Shown: in pieces, positions 39,457 through 49,061 of the stretch
Layout: each line of letters begins with the position of its first letter
Position numbering within the stretch: position 1 is the first letter of the stretch
DNA from: Bacteroidota bacterium
Lineage (GTDB): Bacteria; Bacteroidota; Bacteroidia; AKYH767-A; OLB10
DNA: 64,000 bases
Reading direction: 5' to 3'
NCBI GenBank assembly: GCA_019136655.1
Contig: JAGVTU010000026.1
Span: forward strand, 26,799 to 90,798
The notes under the pieces: model-generated
The model's input: the letters and a program-made list of their open reading frames with translations, nothing else
Databases searched by the model: none
Told to the model about the DNA's origin: nothing
Program-made: the position numbers and the translations under genes

Positions 39457-40761
39457 ATGAACAGAACAAAATTATTTTATGCATTTATTCCTGTGATGGC
39501 TTCGCTACCACTGTTGACGCTACACCATTCAAGTGAGCCGGTAAAAGAAAAAGCGCAGGGATGCGTATTCCGCACTGTGTTTGAAGGAGAAGGTATTGAC
39601 TCAGCTCTTTATCTTAAAACTCCTGAAAAAGTTGAATTATCTCTCACATCAAGTTTAGACTGGATAAGCAAAGCACAGAACAAAGATGGCGGCTGGGGTG
39701 CAGGATGGCACAGCAGGCAATCGGAGTTTGATCCGCATGCCGTTAAATCCGATCCTGCAACAACAGCCATTACCACAATGGCATTGCTGCGCATGGGCAA
39801 CACTCCTTTTACAGGAAAATATTCAGCCAACGTTACACTTGCAACAGAATATCTTTTAAAACAGGTGGAGCAAACTCCATCCAACTCCACCAACATTACC
39901 ACACTCACAGGCACACAACCGCAGGTGAAACTCGGACAGAATATTGATGTGGTGCTGACAGCGCAATATCTCACCAACCTGATGGATTATCTGAACAATA
40001 ACAACACCATGAAAAGCAGGGTTCGAAAAAATCTGGATGTATGTGTTGCCAAAATTCAGCAGGGTATCAATCCCAATGGTAGTCTGCAAGGCTCCGGCTG
40101 GGCAGGTGTGCTGCAGTCGTCATTTGCTGCCAATGCATTGGAAACAGCCATGCAGGCAGGAGCGAAAGTTGATACCGTGAAGTTGGAAAAAAGCCGCTCC
40201 TATCTAAAAGGAAATTATAATAAAGATACAAAGTCAGCTGTCACTACTGATGCTGCAGGTGTTATGCTCTACAGCATTTCCGGAACTGCACGCAGCAGCT
40301 CTGCTGAAGCACGCATTGCGAGAGAAAAAATTGCAAAAGCCAAGAAGGATGGAATACTGGCACCCACTGAAGAAGTGACTGCAAAAAATCTGCAGGCTGC
40401 AGGAATGACTGCTGCCGATGCCGATAAGTATGCTGCTGCTTATGAAATAAACCGCGCTGCTGCACGACAGGCACAACAAAATGATGTGATGAATGGATTT
40501 GGCAGCAATGGTGGTGAAGAATTTTTATCGTATCTGCAAACAGGCGAAGGAATGATTATGAGTAAAGATGATGGCTGGAAAAAATGGTACGACAATGTAA
40601 GCGGACGACTGATGTCTATACAGAACAATGATGGCAGTTGGAATGGTCATCATTGCATTACCAGTCCGGTATTTTGCACTGCTACAGCTGTTCTAATTTT
40701 ATCAGTCAACAGAGATATAGACAGGCTGCTGGCAGTGAAAGAACAGCATCAGCAAAACTGA
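39457..40761 (+). CDS. Exported terpene-cyclase-fold (QW-repeat) protein of unknown function
   Basis: A 434-residue protein. An N-terminal hydrophobic segment (about 6-22) suggests export. Two QW motifs of the squalene cyclase/prenyltransferase alpha-toroid are visible: AQNKDGGWG near residue 71 and IQNNDGSWNG near 388, with helical segments (TAITTMALLRMG, SSFAANALETAM, TTDAAGVMLYS) between them. A charged, Ala-rich insert (about 275-350) interrupts the toroid. The catalytic DxDD motif of hopene cyclases is not seen, so enzymatic terpene chemistry is unlikely. It may be a secreted alpha/alpha toroid of the kind found in macroglobulin or peptidase-associated proteins. Confidence 0.7.
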   Translation: MNRTKLFYAFIPVMASLPLLTLHHSSEPVKEKAQGCVFRTVFEGEGIDSALYLKTPEKVELSLTSSLDWISKAQNKDGGWGAGWHSRQSEFDPHAVKSDPATTAITTMALLRMGNTPFTGKYSANVTLATEYLLKQVEQTPSNSTNITTLTGTQPQVKLGQNIDVVLTAQYLTNLMDYLNNNNTMKSRVRKNLDVCVAKIQQGINPNGSLQGSGWAGVLQSSFAANALETAMQAGAKVDTVKLEKSRSYLKGNYNKDTKSAVTTDAAGVMLYSISGTARSSSAEARIAREKIAKAKKDGILAPTEEVTAKNLQAAGMTAADADKYAAAYEINRAAARQAQQNDVMNGFGSNGGEEFLSYLQTGEGMIMSKDDGWKKWYDNVSGRLMSIQNNDGSWNGHHCITSPVFCTATAVLILSVNRDIDRLLAVKEQHQQN

Positions 40762-40834
40762 CAAACGGATATTTGAGCCTGATACTGAGTTTTAAATCAA
40801 AAAAGAATTTTCTGCAATGAACAAGACCGAAGCA

Positions 40835-42469
40835 TCAGGCTCCATGTTCTTTTACAATTTTATTCAGCCATTTTATCATTGCAAGTATGATAAGCGTAGT
40901 GGCCATTACCAAACCAAAGTTCACCAAAAAGAAATTGGCTTTATGCTCATAATTGTCCCACATACTTGCAAGCACACCACTCATTTTATTACCAATGGAA
41001 GTTGAAAGAAACCATCCACCCATCATGAGAGCTGTCAGTCGAGGAGGACTGAGTTTGGATACCAGCGACAATGCCATCGGACTCAGGCATAACTCACCTA
41101 CGGTTATGACACCGTAGCTGCCAATGAGCCAAAGCATCGAACTTTTTTCCATTCCGTTGTGGCAGGCATAGGTTGCAGCAACCATTACGAGAGTAGATAA
41201 AGATGTAATAAAAAATCCGTAAAATATTTTCCATGTTGTGGATGGTTCGCGGTTTCTGCGTTTGAGCATATTCCAAAATGCTACAATTACAGGTGTAAGC
41301 ACCACTACCCAAAACGGATTGATAGATTGTGCCAGCTCTGTTGAAATAAGCGTCATTGACTCACCTTCAGGCGGAAGTTTTTCTTTTATTACATTTTTAA
41401 AATACAAAGGATAGTCCCATGTTTTTATCACCGCACCGGATGCATCTCTTGCTACTCGGAACTGTTCATCAGTAAGAGGTACAGAATCTTTTGCAAATGT
41501 TACTGTCTGTGTCATCCCCAAAGTTTTTGCAACAGGTTTCACCACAGCAGGAATCTCTCTGTCGGTATAGCTCTCGGCCCAGGTGGTGAGTGCTGTTCCG
41601 TTCTGTTTAAATATTGCCCAAAAAACAATGGCTACTGCAAACACTGCGAGCAATGCAGCAAGAGGTCTGCGGTCTTCTGCATCTGAACGAATCAGCAACG
41701 ACACATAATATGCAGCTACAGGCAATGCACCTAAAATAAACGCATCGGTAGAATCGCTTCCAAAAATGTTTCCCGGAATTATCCATCCGATATATCCTGC
41801 AATGATTGCCGGCAGCAACGTTATTCCTAAGATTTTTGAAACAGGCATATCTCCTGCTTTCACAGGTTTACGCACATCGGCATGAGCATAATGTTTATTG
41901 CCCATCCAGAAAATAATTACTCCAATAAACATACCTATACCCGCAGCCATAAATGCAGCACCCCAGCTGAAATTATTTCGCAGATAAGCAGCAAAAAAAT
42001 TACAGATGAATGCACCAATATTTATTCCCATGTAAAAAATATTGTAGCCTGAATCTTTCAGTGGTTTGTACTCAGATGTATTATATACATTACCAAGAAT
42101 AGTAGAGATGTTTGGCTTGAAAAAACCATTACCTATAATGATGAGCAGCAGCGAAACATAAAATGCCGTCATGCCGGGAATAGCCAAGCCGCAATAACCA
42201 ATACCCATCAGAATTCCACCAAGTGTAACGGAGAAACGATATCCTAAAACCCGATCGGCAAGCAACCCACCTACAAAAGGTGTTACATAAACCAGTGCAA
42301 TGAAGGTCCCGAAAATATCAGCAGCTTCTTTGCGGTCGAGAGCCATTCCTCCACGCTGTGTGTCGGTCATGTAGAGGAAAAATATACCGAGCATAAGGTA
42401 GAACCCGAAACGCTCCCACATTTCAGAAAGGAAAAGATATGGCAATGCCTTTGGATGTTTTTTCTTCAT
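40835..42469 (-). CDS. POT/PTR family proton-dependent oligopeptide transporter
   Basis: A 544-residue, roughly 14-helix major facilitator. The N-terminal ALPYLFLSEMWERFGFYLML corresponds to the ExxERFxYY proton-coupling motif of POT transporters. FYMGINIGAFICNFFAAYL and GELCLSPMALSLVSKLSPPRL are the two PTR2 signature regions. A long periplasmic segment lies at about 295-360. It imports di- and tripeptides with protons, which fits the proteolytic lifestyle implied by the M43 and M16 genes. Confidence 0.95.
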   Translation of the reverse strand: MKKKHPKALPYLFLSEMWERFGFYLMLGIFFLYMTDTQRGGMALDRKEAADIFGTFIALVYVTPFVGGLLADRVLGYRFSVTLGGILMGIGYCGLAIPGMTAFYVSLLLIIIGNGFFKPNISTILGNVYNTSEYKPLKDSGYNIFYMGINIGAFICNFFAAYLRNNFSWGAAFMAAGIGMFIGVIIFWMGNKHYAHADVRKPVKAGDMPVSKILGITLLPAIIAGYIGWIIPGNIFGSDSTDAFILGALPVAAYYVSLLIRSDAEDRRPLAALLAVFAVAIVFWAIFKQNGTALTTWAESYTDREIPAVVKPVAKTLGMTQTVTFAKDSVPLTDEQFRVARDASGAVIKTWDYPLYFKNVIKEKLPPEGESMTLISTELAQSINPFWVVVLTPVIVAFWNMLKRRNREPSTTWKIFYGFFITSLSTLVMVAATYACHNGMEKSSMLWLIGSYGVITVGELCLSPMALSLVSKLSPPRLTALMMGGWFLSTSIGNKMSGVLASMWDNYEHKANFFLVNFGLVMATTLIILAMIKWLNKIVKEHGA

Positions 42470-42530
42470 AACAAAATTTGATTGTGATTATGAGTCAGCA
42501 ATAATAATCAATAGAACTGAAACTATTGAA

Positions 42531-43163
42531 TTATTTTTTTGCCTGCAGCATGCGTCTCACTACATCTTCAATTTCAGCTGCAATTTGTTCCTCCGTGTCG
42601 TTTCCGTTGATAATTTCAATACGCTCCGAAGATTTTAATTTGTCGAAAGCTTTGAAATAATTCTCTCTTACTTTCTTCAGATTGTCAAGTGTTTCGTACA
42701 TCTCCAGCGAGTTACGTTTATCTCTGAGCCTTTGCATACAGATTTCAGTATCTGCATCAATAAAAATGGTGATGTCGGGTTTAATCAGTTCTGCACAAAT
42801 TTTGTTGATTTGAATGACCCAGTCCATGTCAACAAACACACTGTGATAGGCATAGGACGAAAAATAATACCGGTCGCAGATTACAGAATATCCTTCCTTT
42901 AATTTTTGAAGTAATCCATTCTTATCATCAAGAATATGCTGCAGACGATCGGCAACAAACAATGCTGCAATGGTATGCTGATTTGCTTCTGTTTCATGAC
43001 TGAAAATAGAGCGTATCAGCTTACCCACCCTGTGGTCTGTAGGTTCGTTTGTTAAATATGTTTTGAATCCCTTTTCCGACAGATTTTTATTCAGCAATCG
43101 CGCCTGTGTGCTTTTGCCGCTGCCATCTATTCCTTCAAGAGCTATAAACAAATTGTCAGGCAT
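42531..43163 (-). CDS. tmk: Thymidylate kinase
   Basis: A 210-residue dTMP kinase that makes dTDP for DNA synthesis. The P-loop GIDGSGKST is at residues 11-19. The DR(Y) motif CDRYYFSSYAYH (about 96-107) and the lid region around MQRLRDKRNSLEMYE are present. Length is typical. It is followed on the same strand (upstream side) by the isomerase gene 35 nt away, so they may be co-transcribed. Confidence 0.96.
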   Translation of the reverse strand: MPDNLFIALEGIDGSGKSTQARLLNKNLSEKGFKTYLTNEPTDHRVGKLIRSIFSHETEANQHTIAALFVADRLQHILDDKNGLLQKLKEGYSVICDRYYFSSYAYHSVFVDMDWVIQINKICAELIKPDITIFIDADTEICMQRLRDKRNSLEMYETLDNLKKVRENYFKAFDKLKSSERIEIINGNDTEEQIAAEIEDVVRRMLQAKK

Positions 43164-43198
43164 GTAGCTTTGCTTCTGAAATTGTGTGGTTGCAAAAA

Positions 43199-44221
43199 TT
43201 AGAGCTTAGCCAGTTCGCCTTTCAGATAGTCAATCACTTTTACCTCTGTGCAGTCAATGTTTCTTATTTCACTCAGATACCAGCTTACCCAGTCGCCAAA
43301 ATGTATGAGATAGAGTGATTTTTCAATCTGCGACTGACCTTTGCTGTGCACTTCGAAAATATGCGGAGTGTAGCGCGCAAAAATTTCTTTGCATATATCC
43401 ATCCTTTTTGCTGTGCGGAAATAGTCGTCATCATTGCGGAACATTACCACTGCAACCTCGTCATGTTTTGTAGTCCACCCTACCAGTTCATTGTGGTTCA
43501 TCTCCGGAAACACATGATGCCAGCAGAGCATTTTACCATTCTCCTGAATCTGTTGTCTGAAACGTACCACCACACCTTCGTAATTGGTAGCAGAATAAAT
43601 CACAGGGATTTTTCCAATCAGTTTTTCAGCAAGACTTCGTGCATCGCGCTTAATATTTTCTTCTTCGGCATCCAGTAAAGCAATGGCCTTTTGCAAAGGA
43701 GCTTTAAATGCATCGCTTATCAGATTCAGTTTATGCAGAATATAAAACAACTGAGTAGAAGAATATCCGTAGCACGAACGCGGAGGCATTCCTCCCGGAA
43801 TCGTTACACAATCCAACTTATGCTCACTTGCCAGCGATGAAGTTTTACCTCCTGAACTTACGCAAACAACCTTGGCTCCCTGCTTCAGTGCCATGTCCAT
43901 TGCCTGAAGAGTTTCTTCGGTATTTCCTGAATAAGAGCTCACCACCACAAGTGAATGTTTGTCAACAAATGCAGGAATGAAGTAATCTTTATTTACCAAA
44001 AAAGGAATTTTAAGTTCTTTCTCACAAAGTTGAGAAACAATGGTTCCGCCAATTCCTGAACCTCCCAGTCCTGTTACCAAAATGTTTCTGATTTCATGAG
44101 GCCATGCCGTCAGCACAGCTTTTTCGCCAATGTTCACGGCTTCGCGCATTTGTTTTGAAAAGTCAGCTATTAAAGATTTCATATCCATAAATTCATACAG
44201 TTTTTTATCAGAAGGGTGCAA
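43199..44221 (-). CDS. Bifunctional phosphoglucose/phosphomannose isomerase
   Basis: A 340-residue sugar isomerase (SIS) protein. The first SIS domain contains VTGLGGSGIGGTIVSQLCE and the phosphate-binding SSYSGNTEETLQAMD. GGMPPRSCYGYS is characteristic of the bifunctional PGI/PMI family known from archaea and some bacteria. The catalytic region FPEMNHNELVGW is conserved. It interconverts fructose-6-P with glucose-6-P and mannose-6-P. It precedes tmk on the same strand. Confidence 0.93.
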   Translation of the reverse strand: MHPSDKKLYEFMDMKSLIADFSKQMREAVNIGEKAVLTAWPHEIRNILVTGLGGSGIGGTIVSQLCEKELKIPFLVNKDYFIPAFVDKHSLVVVSSYSGNTEETLQAMDMALKQGAKVVCVSSGGKTSSLASEHKLDCVTIPGGMPPRSCYGYSSTQLFYILHKLNLISDAFKAPLQKAIALLDAEEENIKRDARSLAEKLIGKIPVIYSATNYEGVVVRFRQQIQENGKMLCWHHVFPEMNHNELVGWTTKHDEVAVVMFRNDDDYFRTAKRMDICKEIFARYTPHIFEVHSKGQSQIEKSLYLIHFGDWVSWYLSEIRNIDCTEVKVIDYLKGELAKL

Positions 44222-44431
44222 ACCTAAGCTATTTTCCGCAACCTGACACCTTTAATCCGGTTTGAAAGTATGCTGAATGAGTGCTGAAAGCGGAGAAAAC
44301 CCATAAAACCAAATCGTCCTCCAACAAATTCAAAACTTGTTGATAATCAAAATATTTTGAAGCTTTTTGATGAATTCTACATTTAAAAAAAGAATAAAAA
44401 CAAGGCTGTTGACACTATTTTGTTAATAACG

Positions 44432-44462
44432 TTTGATGATTACAAAATAAATGCTACTTTTG
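44432..44462 (+). promoter_or_regulatory. Promoter of the rplM-rpsI-rpsB-tsf operon
   Basis: TTTG (44432-44435), a spacer of exactly 19 nt, and TACTTTTG (44455-44462) give a perfect Bacteroidota -33/-7 pair, 34 nt before the GTG start of rplM. Confidence 0.75.
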
Positions 44463-44496
44463 CGACCCCAATTGTAAAAAGTAAATAATACATACT

Positions 44497-44946
44497 GTGG
44501 ATACATTATCATATAAAACAGTATCGCTGAATGCGAAGACTGCAAAAAAAGAGTGGGTTCTGATAGATGCTACCGATTTGGTATTGGGACGTTTATCATC
44601 AGAAGTTGCCAAAATTTTAAGAGGAAAACATCGTCCGGGCTTTACACCTCATGTTGATACCGGTGACAATGTAATTATCATCAATGCTGAAAAAGTAAAA
44701 CTTACAGGCAATAAGATGGAAGACAAAGTATATGTACGTCATACGGGATATCCGGGCGGACAGCGCTTTACTTCTCCTGCCAAGTTAATGGAAAAATATC
44801 CTGAGCGCATCCTTGAAAATGCCATTCACAAAATGTTGCCTAAAAACAGATTAGGCAATGCCCTGAAAAAAAACCTTCGTGTTTTTGCAGGCAGTGAGCA
44901 CAGCCACGAAGCGCAAAATCCACGTGTAATAAAATTAGACATATAA
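44497..44946 (+). CDS. rplM: 50S ribosomal protein L13
   Basis: A 149-residue uL13, starting with GTG at 44497, which gives the expected Bacteroidota N-terminus MDTLSYKTVSLNAKTAKKEW. The conserved core VLGRLSSEVAKILRGKHRP and the signature region GYPGGQRFTSPAKLMEKYPERIL are present, followed by MLPKNRLGNAL. It binds 23S rRNA early in 50S assembly. It opens the ribosomal operon and is followed after 9 nt by rpsI. Confidence 0.98.
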   Translation: MDTLSYKTVSLNAKTAKKEWVLIDATDLVLGRLSSEVAKILRGKHRPGFTPHVDTGDNVIIINAEKVKLTGNKMEDKVYVRHTGYPGGQRFTSPAKLMEKYPERILENAIHKMLPKNRLGNALKKNLRVFAGSEHSHEAQNPRVIKLDI

Positions 44947-44955
44947 TTTTTTAAG

Positions 44956-45342
44956 ATGAGTAACATTCATAAAATAGGAAGACGTAAGACAGCCGTTGCC
45001 CGTGTATATCTTACTCCGGGAACTGGTGCCATCACCGTTAACAACCGTGAGTTTAAGACCTATTTCACTACCGGCCCATTACAGAATAAAGTTACACAGG
45101 CCTTTGCCATCATCAATGCCAATGAGCAGTTTGATGTGAAAGCCAATGTTGCAGGAGGAGGCATCACCGGACAGGCTGAAGCTATCCGCCTTGCTATATC
45201 ACGTGCTTTGTGTGAGTTGAACCCTGAAAACCGCCCTGCTCTTAAGAAAGAAGGATTGCTGACACGCGACCCACGTATGGTGGAGCGTAAGAAGAGCGGT
45301 CAGAAGAAAGCCCGTAAGAGATTCCAGTTCAGTAAACGTTAA
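44956..45342 (+). CDS. rpsI: 30S ribosomal protein S9
   Basis: A 128-residue uS9. The N-terminus HKIGRRKTAVARVYLTPG, the central GGGITGQAEAIRLAISRAL and the extreme basic C-terminus RKKSGQKKARKRFQFSKR, whose final residues contact P-site tRNA, are all present. It lies between rplM and rpsB, the standard order in Bacteroidota. Confidence 0.98.
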   Translation: MSNIHKIGRRKTAVARVYLTPGTGAITVNNREFKTYFTTGPLQNKVTQAFAIINANEQFDVKANVAGGGITGQAEAIRLAISRALCELNPENRPALKKEGLLTRDPRMVERKKSGQKKARKRFQFSKR

Positions 45343-45363
45343 AATTATTATAAGCGAAAATAC

Positions 45364-46239
45364 ATGTCCATTAATACACAGGAATTGTTAGATGCAGGTT
45401 GTCACTTCGGACACCTGAAACGCAAGTGGAATCCCAAAATGGCTCCTTACATTTTTATGGAGCGCAATGGAATTCATATTATTGATTTAAATAAAACCTC
45501 AGCCAAGCTGGATGAAGCGGCTTCTGCTATCAAGCAAATTGCCAAATCAGGTAAACGTGTTTTGTTTGTTGCTACCAAAAAACAGGCAAAAGAAATTGTT
45601 GCCAATGCAGCCAAGTCTGTAGGTATGCCATATATTACTGAGCGTTGGCCCGGTGGTATGCTTACCAACTTTGCCACTCAGCGCAAGTCAGTGAAGAAGA
45701 TGACAGGTTTCGATCGTTTTATGAAAGATGAAACCTTCAACAACATTTCAAAGAAAGAGCGTCTTCAGGTAACCCGTCAGAAAGCTAAAATGGAAAAACT
45801 GATTGGAAGTATTGCTGACCTTACCCGTCTGCCTGCAGCCTTATTTATTGTGGACGTGCTGAAAGAGCATATTGCAGTTTCAGAAGCGCAAAAATTAGGT
45901 ATTCCTACTATTGCCATCTGCGATACCAATACCGATCCGTCACCGATAGATTTTCCGATTCCGGCAAATGACGATGCTACCAAATCCATATCTCTTATAA
46001 TGGGTGTAATGGTGAAAGCAATTGAAGAAGGTTTGGAAGAGCGTAAGATGGATAAAGAAGCTGACCGCGAGCGCGAAGCTGCTGCTGAAGATGAATCAGG
46101 AGAAAGAACAGAAGGCGAAAAAGAATATGTAGTAGCTGACGATGCTGACGACAGTGGTGAAACAAAAACCAAAGCTCCTGCAAAAAAAGCAGGCACACGC
46201 AGCCGCAGATCTACTACCCGTAAAAAATCAGAAGATTAA
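45364..46239 (+). CDS. rpsB: 30S ribosomal protein S2 with long C-terminal tail
   Basis: A 291-residue uS2. The family body spans about 1-228, with LLDAGCHFGHLKRKWNPKM at the start, ERWPGGMLTNF, and PAALFIVDVLKEHIAVSEAQ further on. It is followed by about 60 residues of low-complexity sequence, acidic first (EREAAAEDESGERTEGEKE) and then Lys/Arg/Thr-rich. The tail is absent from the E. coli-type protein but tails of this kind occur in Bacteroidota. The gene lies 21 nt after rpsI and 26 nt before tsf. Confidence 0.97.
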   Translation: MSINTQELLDAGCHFGHLKRKWNPKMAPYIFMERNGIHIIDLNKTSAKLDEAASAIKQIAKSGKRVLFVATKKQAKEIVANAAKSVGMPYITERWPGGMLTNFATQRKSVKKMTGFDRFMKDETFNNISKKERLQVTRQKAKMEKLIGSIADLTRLPAALFIVDVLKEHIAVSEAQKLGIPTIAICDTNTDPSPIDFPIPANDDATKSISLIMGVMVKAIEEGLEERKMDKEADREREAAAEDESGERTEGEKEYVVADDADDSGETKTKAPAKKAGTRSRRSTTRKKSED

Positions 46240-46265
46240 ATTTTAATTATTCAGTAAGTAAAGAA

Positions 46266-47099
46266 ATGAGTACAGCAACAATAAGTGCAAGTGATGTAAA
46301 CAAACTTCGTCAGATGACCGGTGCCGGAATGATGGATTGCAAGAAGGCGCTGATGGAAGCCAACGGTGATTTTGAAAAAGCTATTGATGAACTTCGTAAG
46401 AAAGGGCAGAAAGTAGCAGCTAACCGTGCCGACAGAGAAGCGAAAGAAGGATACATCGTTGCCAAAACAAATGCTGATGCTACCAAAGGATATTTGGTTG
46501 CCATCAGTTGCGAAACAGATTTTGTGGCCAAGAATGCAGACTTCGTAAAATTTGCAGAAGATGTATTGAATCTGGCAATTACCAATAACACCACTTCTAA
46601 AGATGCATTGCTTTCACTTCCTATGGAAGGTGTAACAGTAAATGACAAAGTAATTGACATGGTGGGTAAGATTGGTGAGAAAATTGAAATCACCAGCTAC
46701 GAAGTGATTGAAGCACCAAAAGTGGTTATCTACATTCACCCGGGAAATAAAGTGGTTTCAATGGTAGGTATGTCATCAGCGACAGCACCTGCAGAAGCCG
46801 GTAAAGATGTGGCTATGCAGATTGCAGCAATGAATCCGGTAGCCATTGACAAAGACGATGTGGATCAGAAAACTCTCGACCGCGAAATTGAAATCGGAAA
46901 AGAGCAGGCTCGTGCTGAAGGCAAACCAGAAAATATGATTGAGAAAATTGCTATGGGCAAACTGAACAAATTTTATCAGGAGTCCACATTGCTCAATCAG
47001 TCATTCATTAAAGAAGACAAGAAAACCATACGCCAGTATCTTGACGGTGTTGAAAAAGGTTTAACTGTTAAAGCGTTCAGAAGAGTACAAATCGGATAA
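46266..47099 (+). CDS. tsf: Elongation factor Ts
   Basis: A 277-residue guanine-nucleotide exchange factor for EF-Tu. The N-terminal UBA-like helix bundle has LRQMTGAGMMDCKKALMEANG. The catalytic CETDFVAKN, which enters the EF-Tu nucleotide site, is at residues 82-90. The core and C-terminal module (RQYLDGVEKGLTVKAFRRVQIG) are intact. It is last in the ribosomal operon, ended by the terminator at 47124. Confidence 0.98.
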   Translation: MSTATISASDVNKLRQMTGAGMMDCKKALMEANGDFEKAIDELRKKGQKVAANRADREAKEGYIVAKTNADATKGYLVAISCETDFVAKNADFVKFAEDVLNLAITNNTTSKDALLSLPMEGVTVNDKVIDMVGKIGEKIEITSYEVIEAPKVVIYIHPGNKVVSMVGMSSATAPAEAGKDVAMQIAAMNPVAIDKDDVDQKTLDREIEIGKEQARAEGKPENMIEKIAMGKLNKFYQESTLLNQSFIKEDKKTIRQYLDGVEKGLTVKAFRRVQIG

Positions 47100-47123
47100 A
47101 TTCTGTAACCAACAATAAAACTG

Positions 47124-47148
47124 AAAGCCACTCTCAACGGGTGGCTTT
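47124..47148 (+). terminator. Rho-independent terminator after tsf
   Basis: AAAGCCAC (47124-47131), a 9-nt loop and GTGGCTTT (47141-47148) form an 8-bp stem followed by further T residues, 24 nt after the tsf stop codon. Confidence 0.85.
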
Positions 47149-47231
47149 TTTATTTGTCATACAACTGAATTTGTAAACATCATACTACGTTTTTTAAGCA
47201 CTGTACAAAACAGTCGCTGCTGCAAGATTCC

Positions 47232-47239
47232 TATCTTTG
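47232..47239 (+). promoter_or_regulatory. Candidate -7 promoter element of lysS
   Basis: TATCTTTG matches TAnnTTTG exactly, 22 nt before the ATG at 47262. No TTTG is found at the -33 distance. Confidence 0.45.
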
Positions 47240-47261
47240 CAGGTCTTAAATACAATTAGCA

Positions 47262-48986
47262 ATGGCATTGTCAGAGCAAGAAATAATACGCAGAGAAAAA
47301 CTGAATGAGTTGATACAAATGGGCATCAACCCTTATCCTGCTGAATTATATGAAATAAACTGCAGCAGCACTTTCATTCAGAATGAATATGAAAAAGCTG
47401 AAGAAAAATTTGGTCAGGGCAAACAGGAAGTTTCATTTGCAGGAAGGCTTATGAGCATCCGCGATATGGGAAAAGCAGCTTTTGGCGTATTGCAGGACAG
47501 CACTGGTAAGATTCAGATTTATATTAAACGTGATGAAGTGTGTGCAGGCGATGACAAAACATTGTATGATGTGGTTTGGAAAAAACTCACCGATATTGGC
47601 GACATCATCGGAGTAAAAGGATATGTGTTTAAAACAAAGATGGGAGAGCCTTCCATCCATGTAAGTTCATTCCACATCCTTACCAAATCACTTCGCCCAT
47701 TGCCAAGTGTAAAAGAAAAAGACGGTGAAGTGTATGATGCTGTTATTGATCCTGACCTTCGTTATCGTCAGCGTTATGTTGATTTAATAATCAATCCGCA
47801 GGTAAAAGAAACTTTTCGCAAGCGCACACAGTTGGTGAACACCATGCGCAATTATCTGAACGAAAAAGGATATCTCGAAGTAGAAACACCAATACTGCAA
47901 CCATTGTACGGAGGTGCTGCTGCACGTCCTTTCAAAACACATCACAACACACTCGACATGACGCTGTATCTGCGCATTGCAAATGAGCTGTATCTGAAAA
48001 GGCTGATTGTAGGAGGATATGATGGCGTGTATGAGTTCTCAAAAGATTTTCGCAATGAAGGCATGAGCCGTTTTCATAATCCTGAGTTTACACAGATAGA
48101 ATTGTATGTGGCTTACAAAGATTACGAATGGATGATGAACCTTGTGGAAGAAATGATTGAGAAAGTAGCATTGACATTGCATGGTTCTACTGTGGTGCGT
48201 GTAGGCGAAAACGAAATTGACTTTAAACGCCCGTGGAAAAGATTTACCATGTATGAAGCAATAGAACATTTTACCGGTGTGAACATTGGTGATATGGACG
48301 AAGACACCATGCGAAAAGCTGCTGCAGCAATGGGTGTTGAAACAGATGCTACCATGGGTCGTGGAAAAATTATAGACGAAATATTCGGAAGCAAGTGCGA
48401 GCCTCATCTCATTCAGCCAACTTTTATAACTGATTATCCTGTTGAGATGTCGCCATTAGCTAAGAAACACCGCAGCAAGCCCGGCCTGGTAGAACGTTTT
48501 GAAGCCATCTGCAACGGTAAAGAAATCTGTAATGCTTTTTCTGAGCTGAATGATCCGATTGATCAGCGCAAACGTTTTGAAGAACAACTGGAGTTAGGCA
48601 AACGTGGCGATGAAGAGGCTATGCAGTTGGATGAGGATTTTCTGCGTGCAATAGAATATGGAATGCCTCCTACTGCAGGACTTGGTATAGGCATTGACCG
48701 TTTGAGTATGATTATGACCAACTCACCAAGCATACAGGATGTGTTGTTCTTCCCTCAGATGAAACCTGAAACCATAGACTCACAATCGGCAGCCGACAGC
48801 GGACTGACACATATTCCATCGCCATGGAATGATGTGCTTGCACGTTTGGGCATCACCAACAGAGTACAACTCAAAGAAGTGAATCCAAATAAGTTGTTTA
48901 ATGATATGGGAGGCATGCGCAAAAAACTAAAGCTGGATGTAAGCATGGTAAGTCTTGACGAAGTGAAAAAATGGATTAGTGAATAA
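47262..48986 (+). CDS. lysS: Lysine--tRNA ligase, class II
   Basis: A 574-residue class II LysRS. The N-terminal OB-fold (about 50-160) contains [21 protein letters not shown]. The catalytic core has motif 1 in [20 protein letters not shown], motif 2 in [20 protein letters not shown], and motif 3 in [18 protein letters not shown]. The C-terminus extends about 70 residues beyond the usual end (after motif 3), including [20 protein letters not shown], as in other Bacteroidota LysRS. It has its own promoter element after the tsf terminator. Confidence 0.97.
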   Translation: MALSEQEIIRREKLNELIQMGINPYPAELYEINCSSTFIQNEYEKAEEKFGQGKQEVSFAGRLMSIRDMGKAAFGVLQDSTGKIQIYIKRDEVCAGDDKTLYDVVWKKLTDIGDIIGVKGYVFKTKMGEPSIHVSSFHILTKSLRPLPSVKEKDGEVYDAVIDPDLRYRQRYVDLIINPQVKETFRKRTQLVNTMRNYLNEKGYLEVETPILQPLYGGAAARPFKTHHNTLDMTLYLRIANELYLKRLIVGGYDGVYEFSKDFRNEGMSRFHNPEFTQIELYVAYKDYEWMMNLVEEMIEKVALTLHGSTVVRVGENEIDFKRPWKRFTMYEAIEHFTGVNIGDMDEDTMRKAAAAMGVETDATMGRGKIIDEIFGSKCEPHLIQPTFITDYPVEMSPLAKKHRSKPGLVERFEAICNGKEICNAFSELNDPIDQRKRFEEQLELGKRGDEEAMQLDEDFLRAIEYGMPPTAGLGIGIDRLSMIMTNSPSIQDVLFFPQMKPETIDSQSAADSGLTHIPSPWNDVLARLGITNRVQLKEVNPNKLFNDMGGMRKKLKLDVSMVSLDEVKKWISE

Positions 48987-49061
48987 TACCGTATTTTTTA
49001 TTTCTGAATTGATACAACTACATTTGCCCGCTTACGTACAAACTTTTCACGCTTTAGGATA

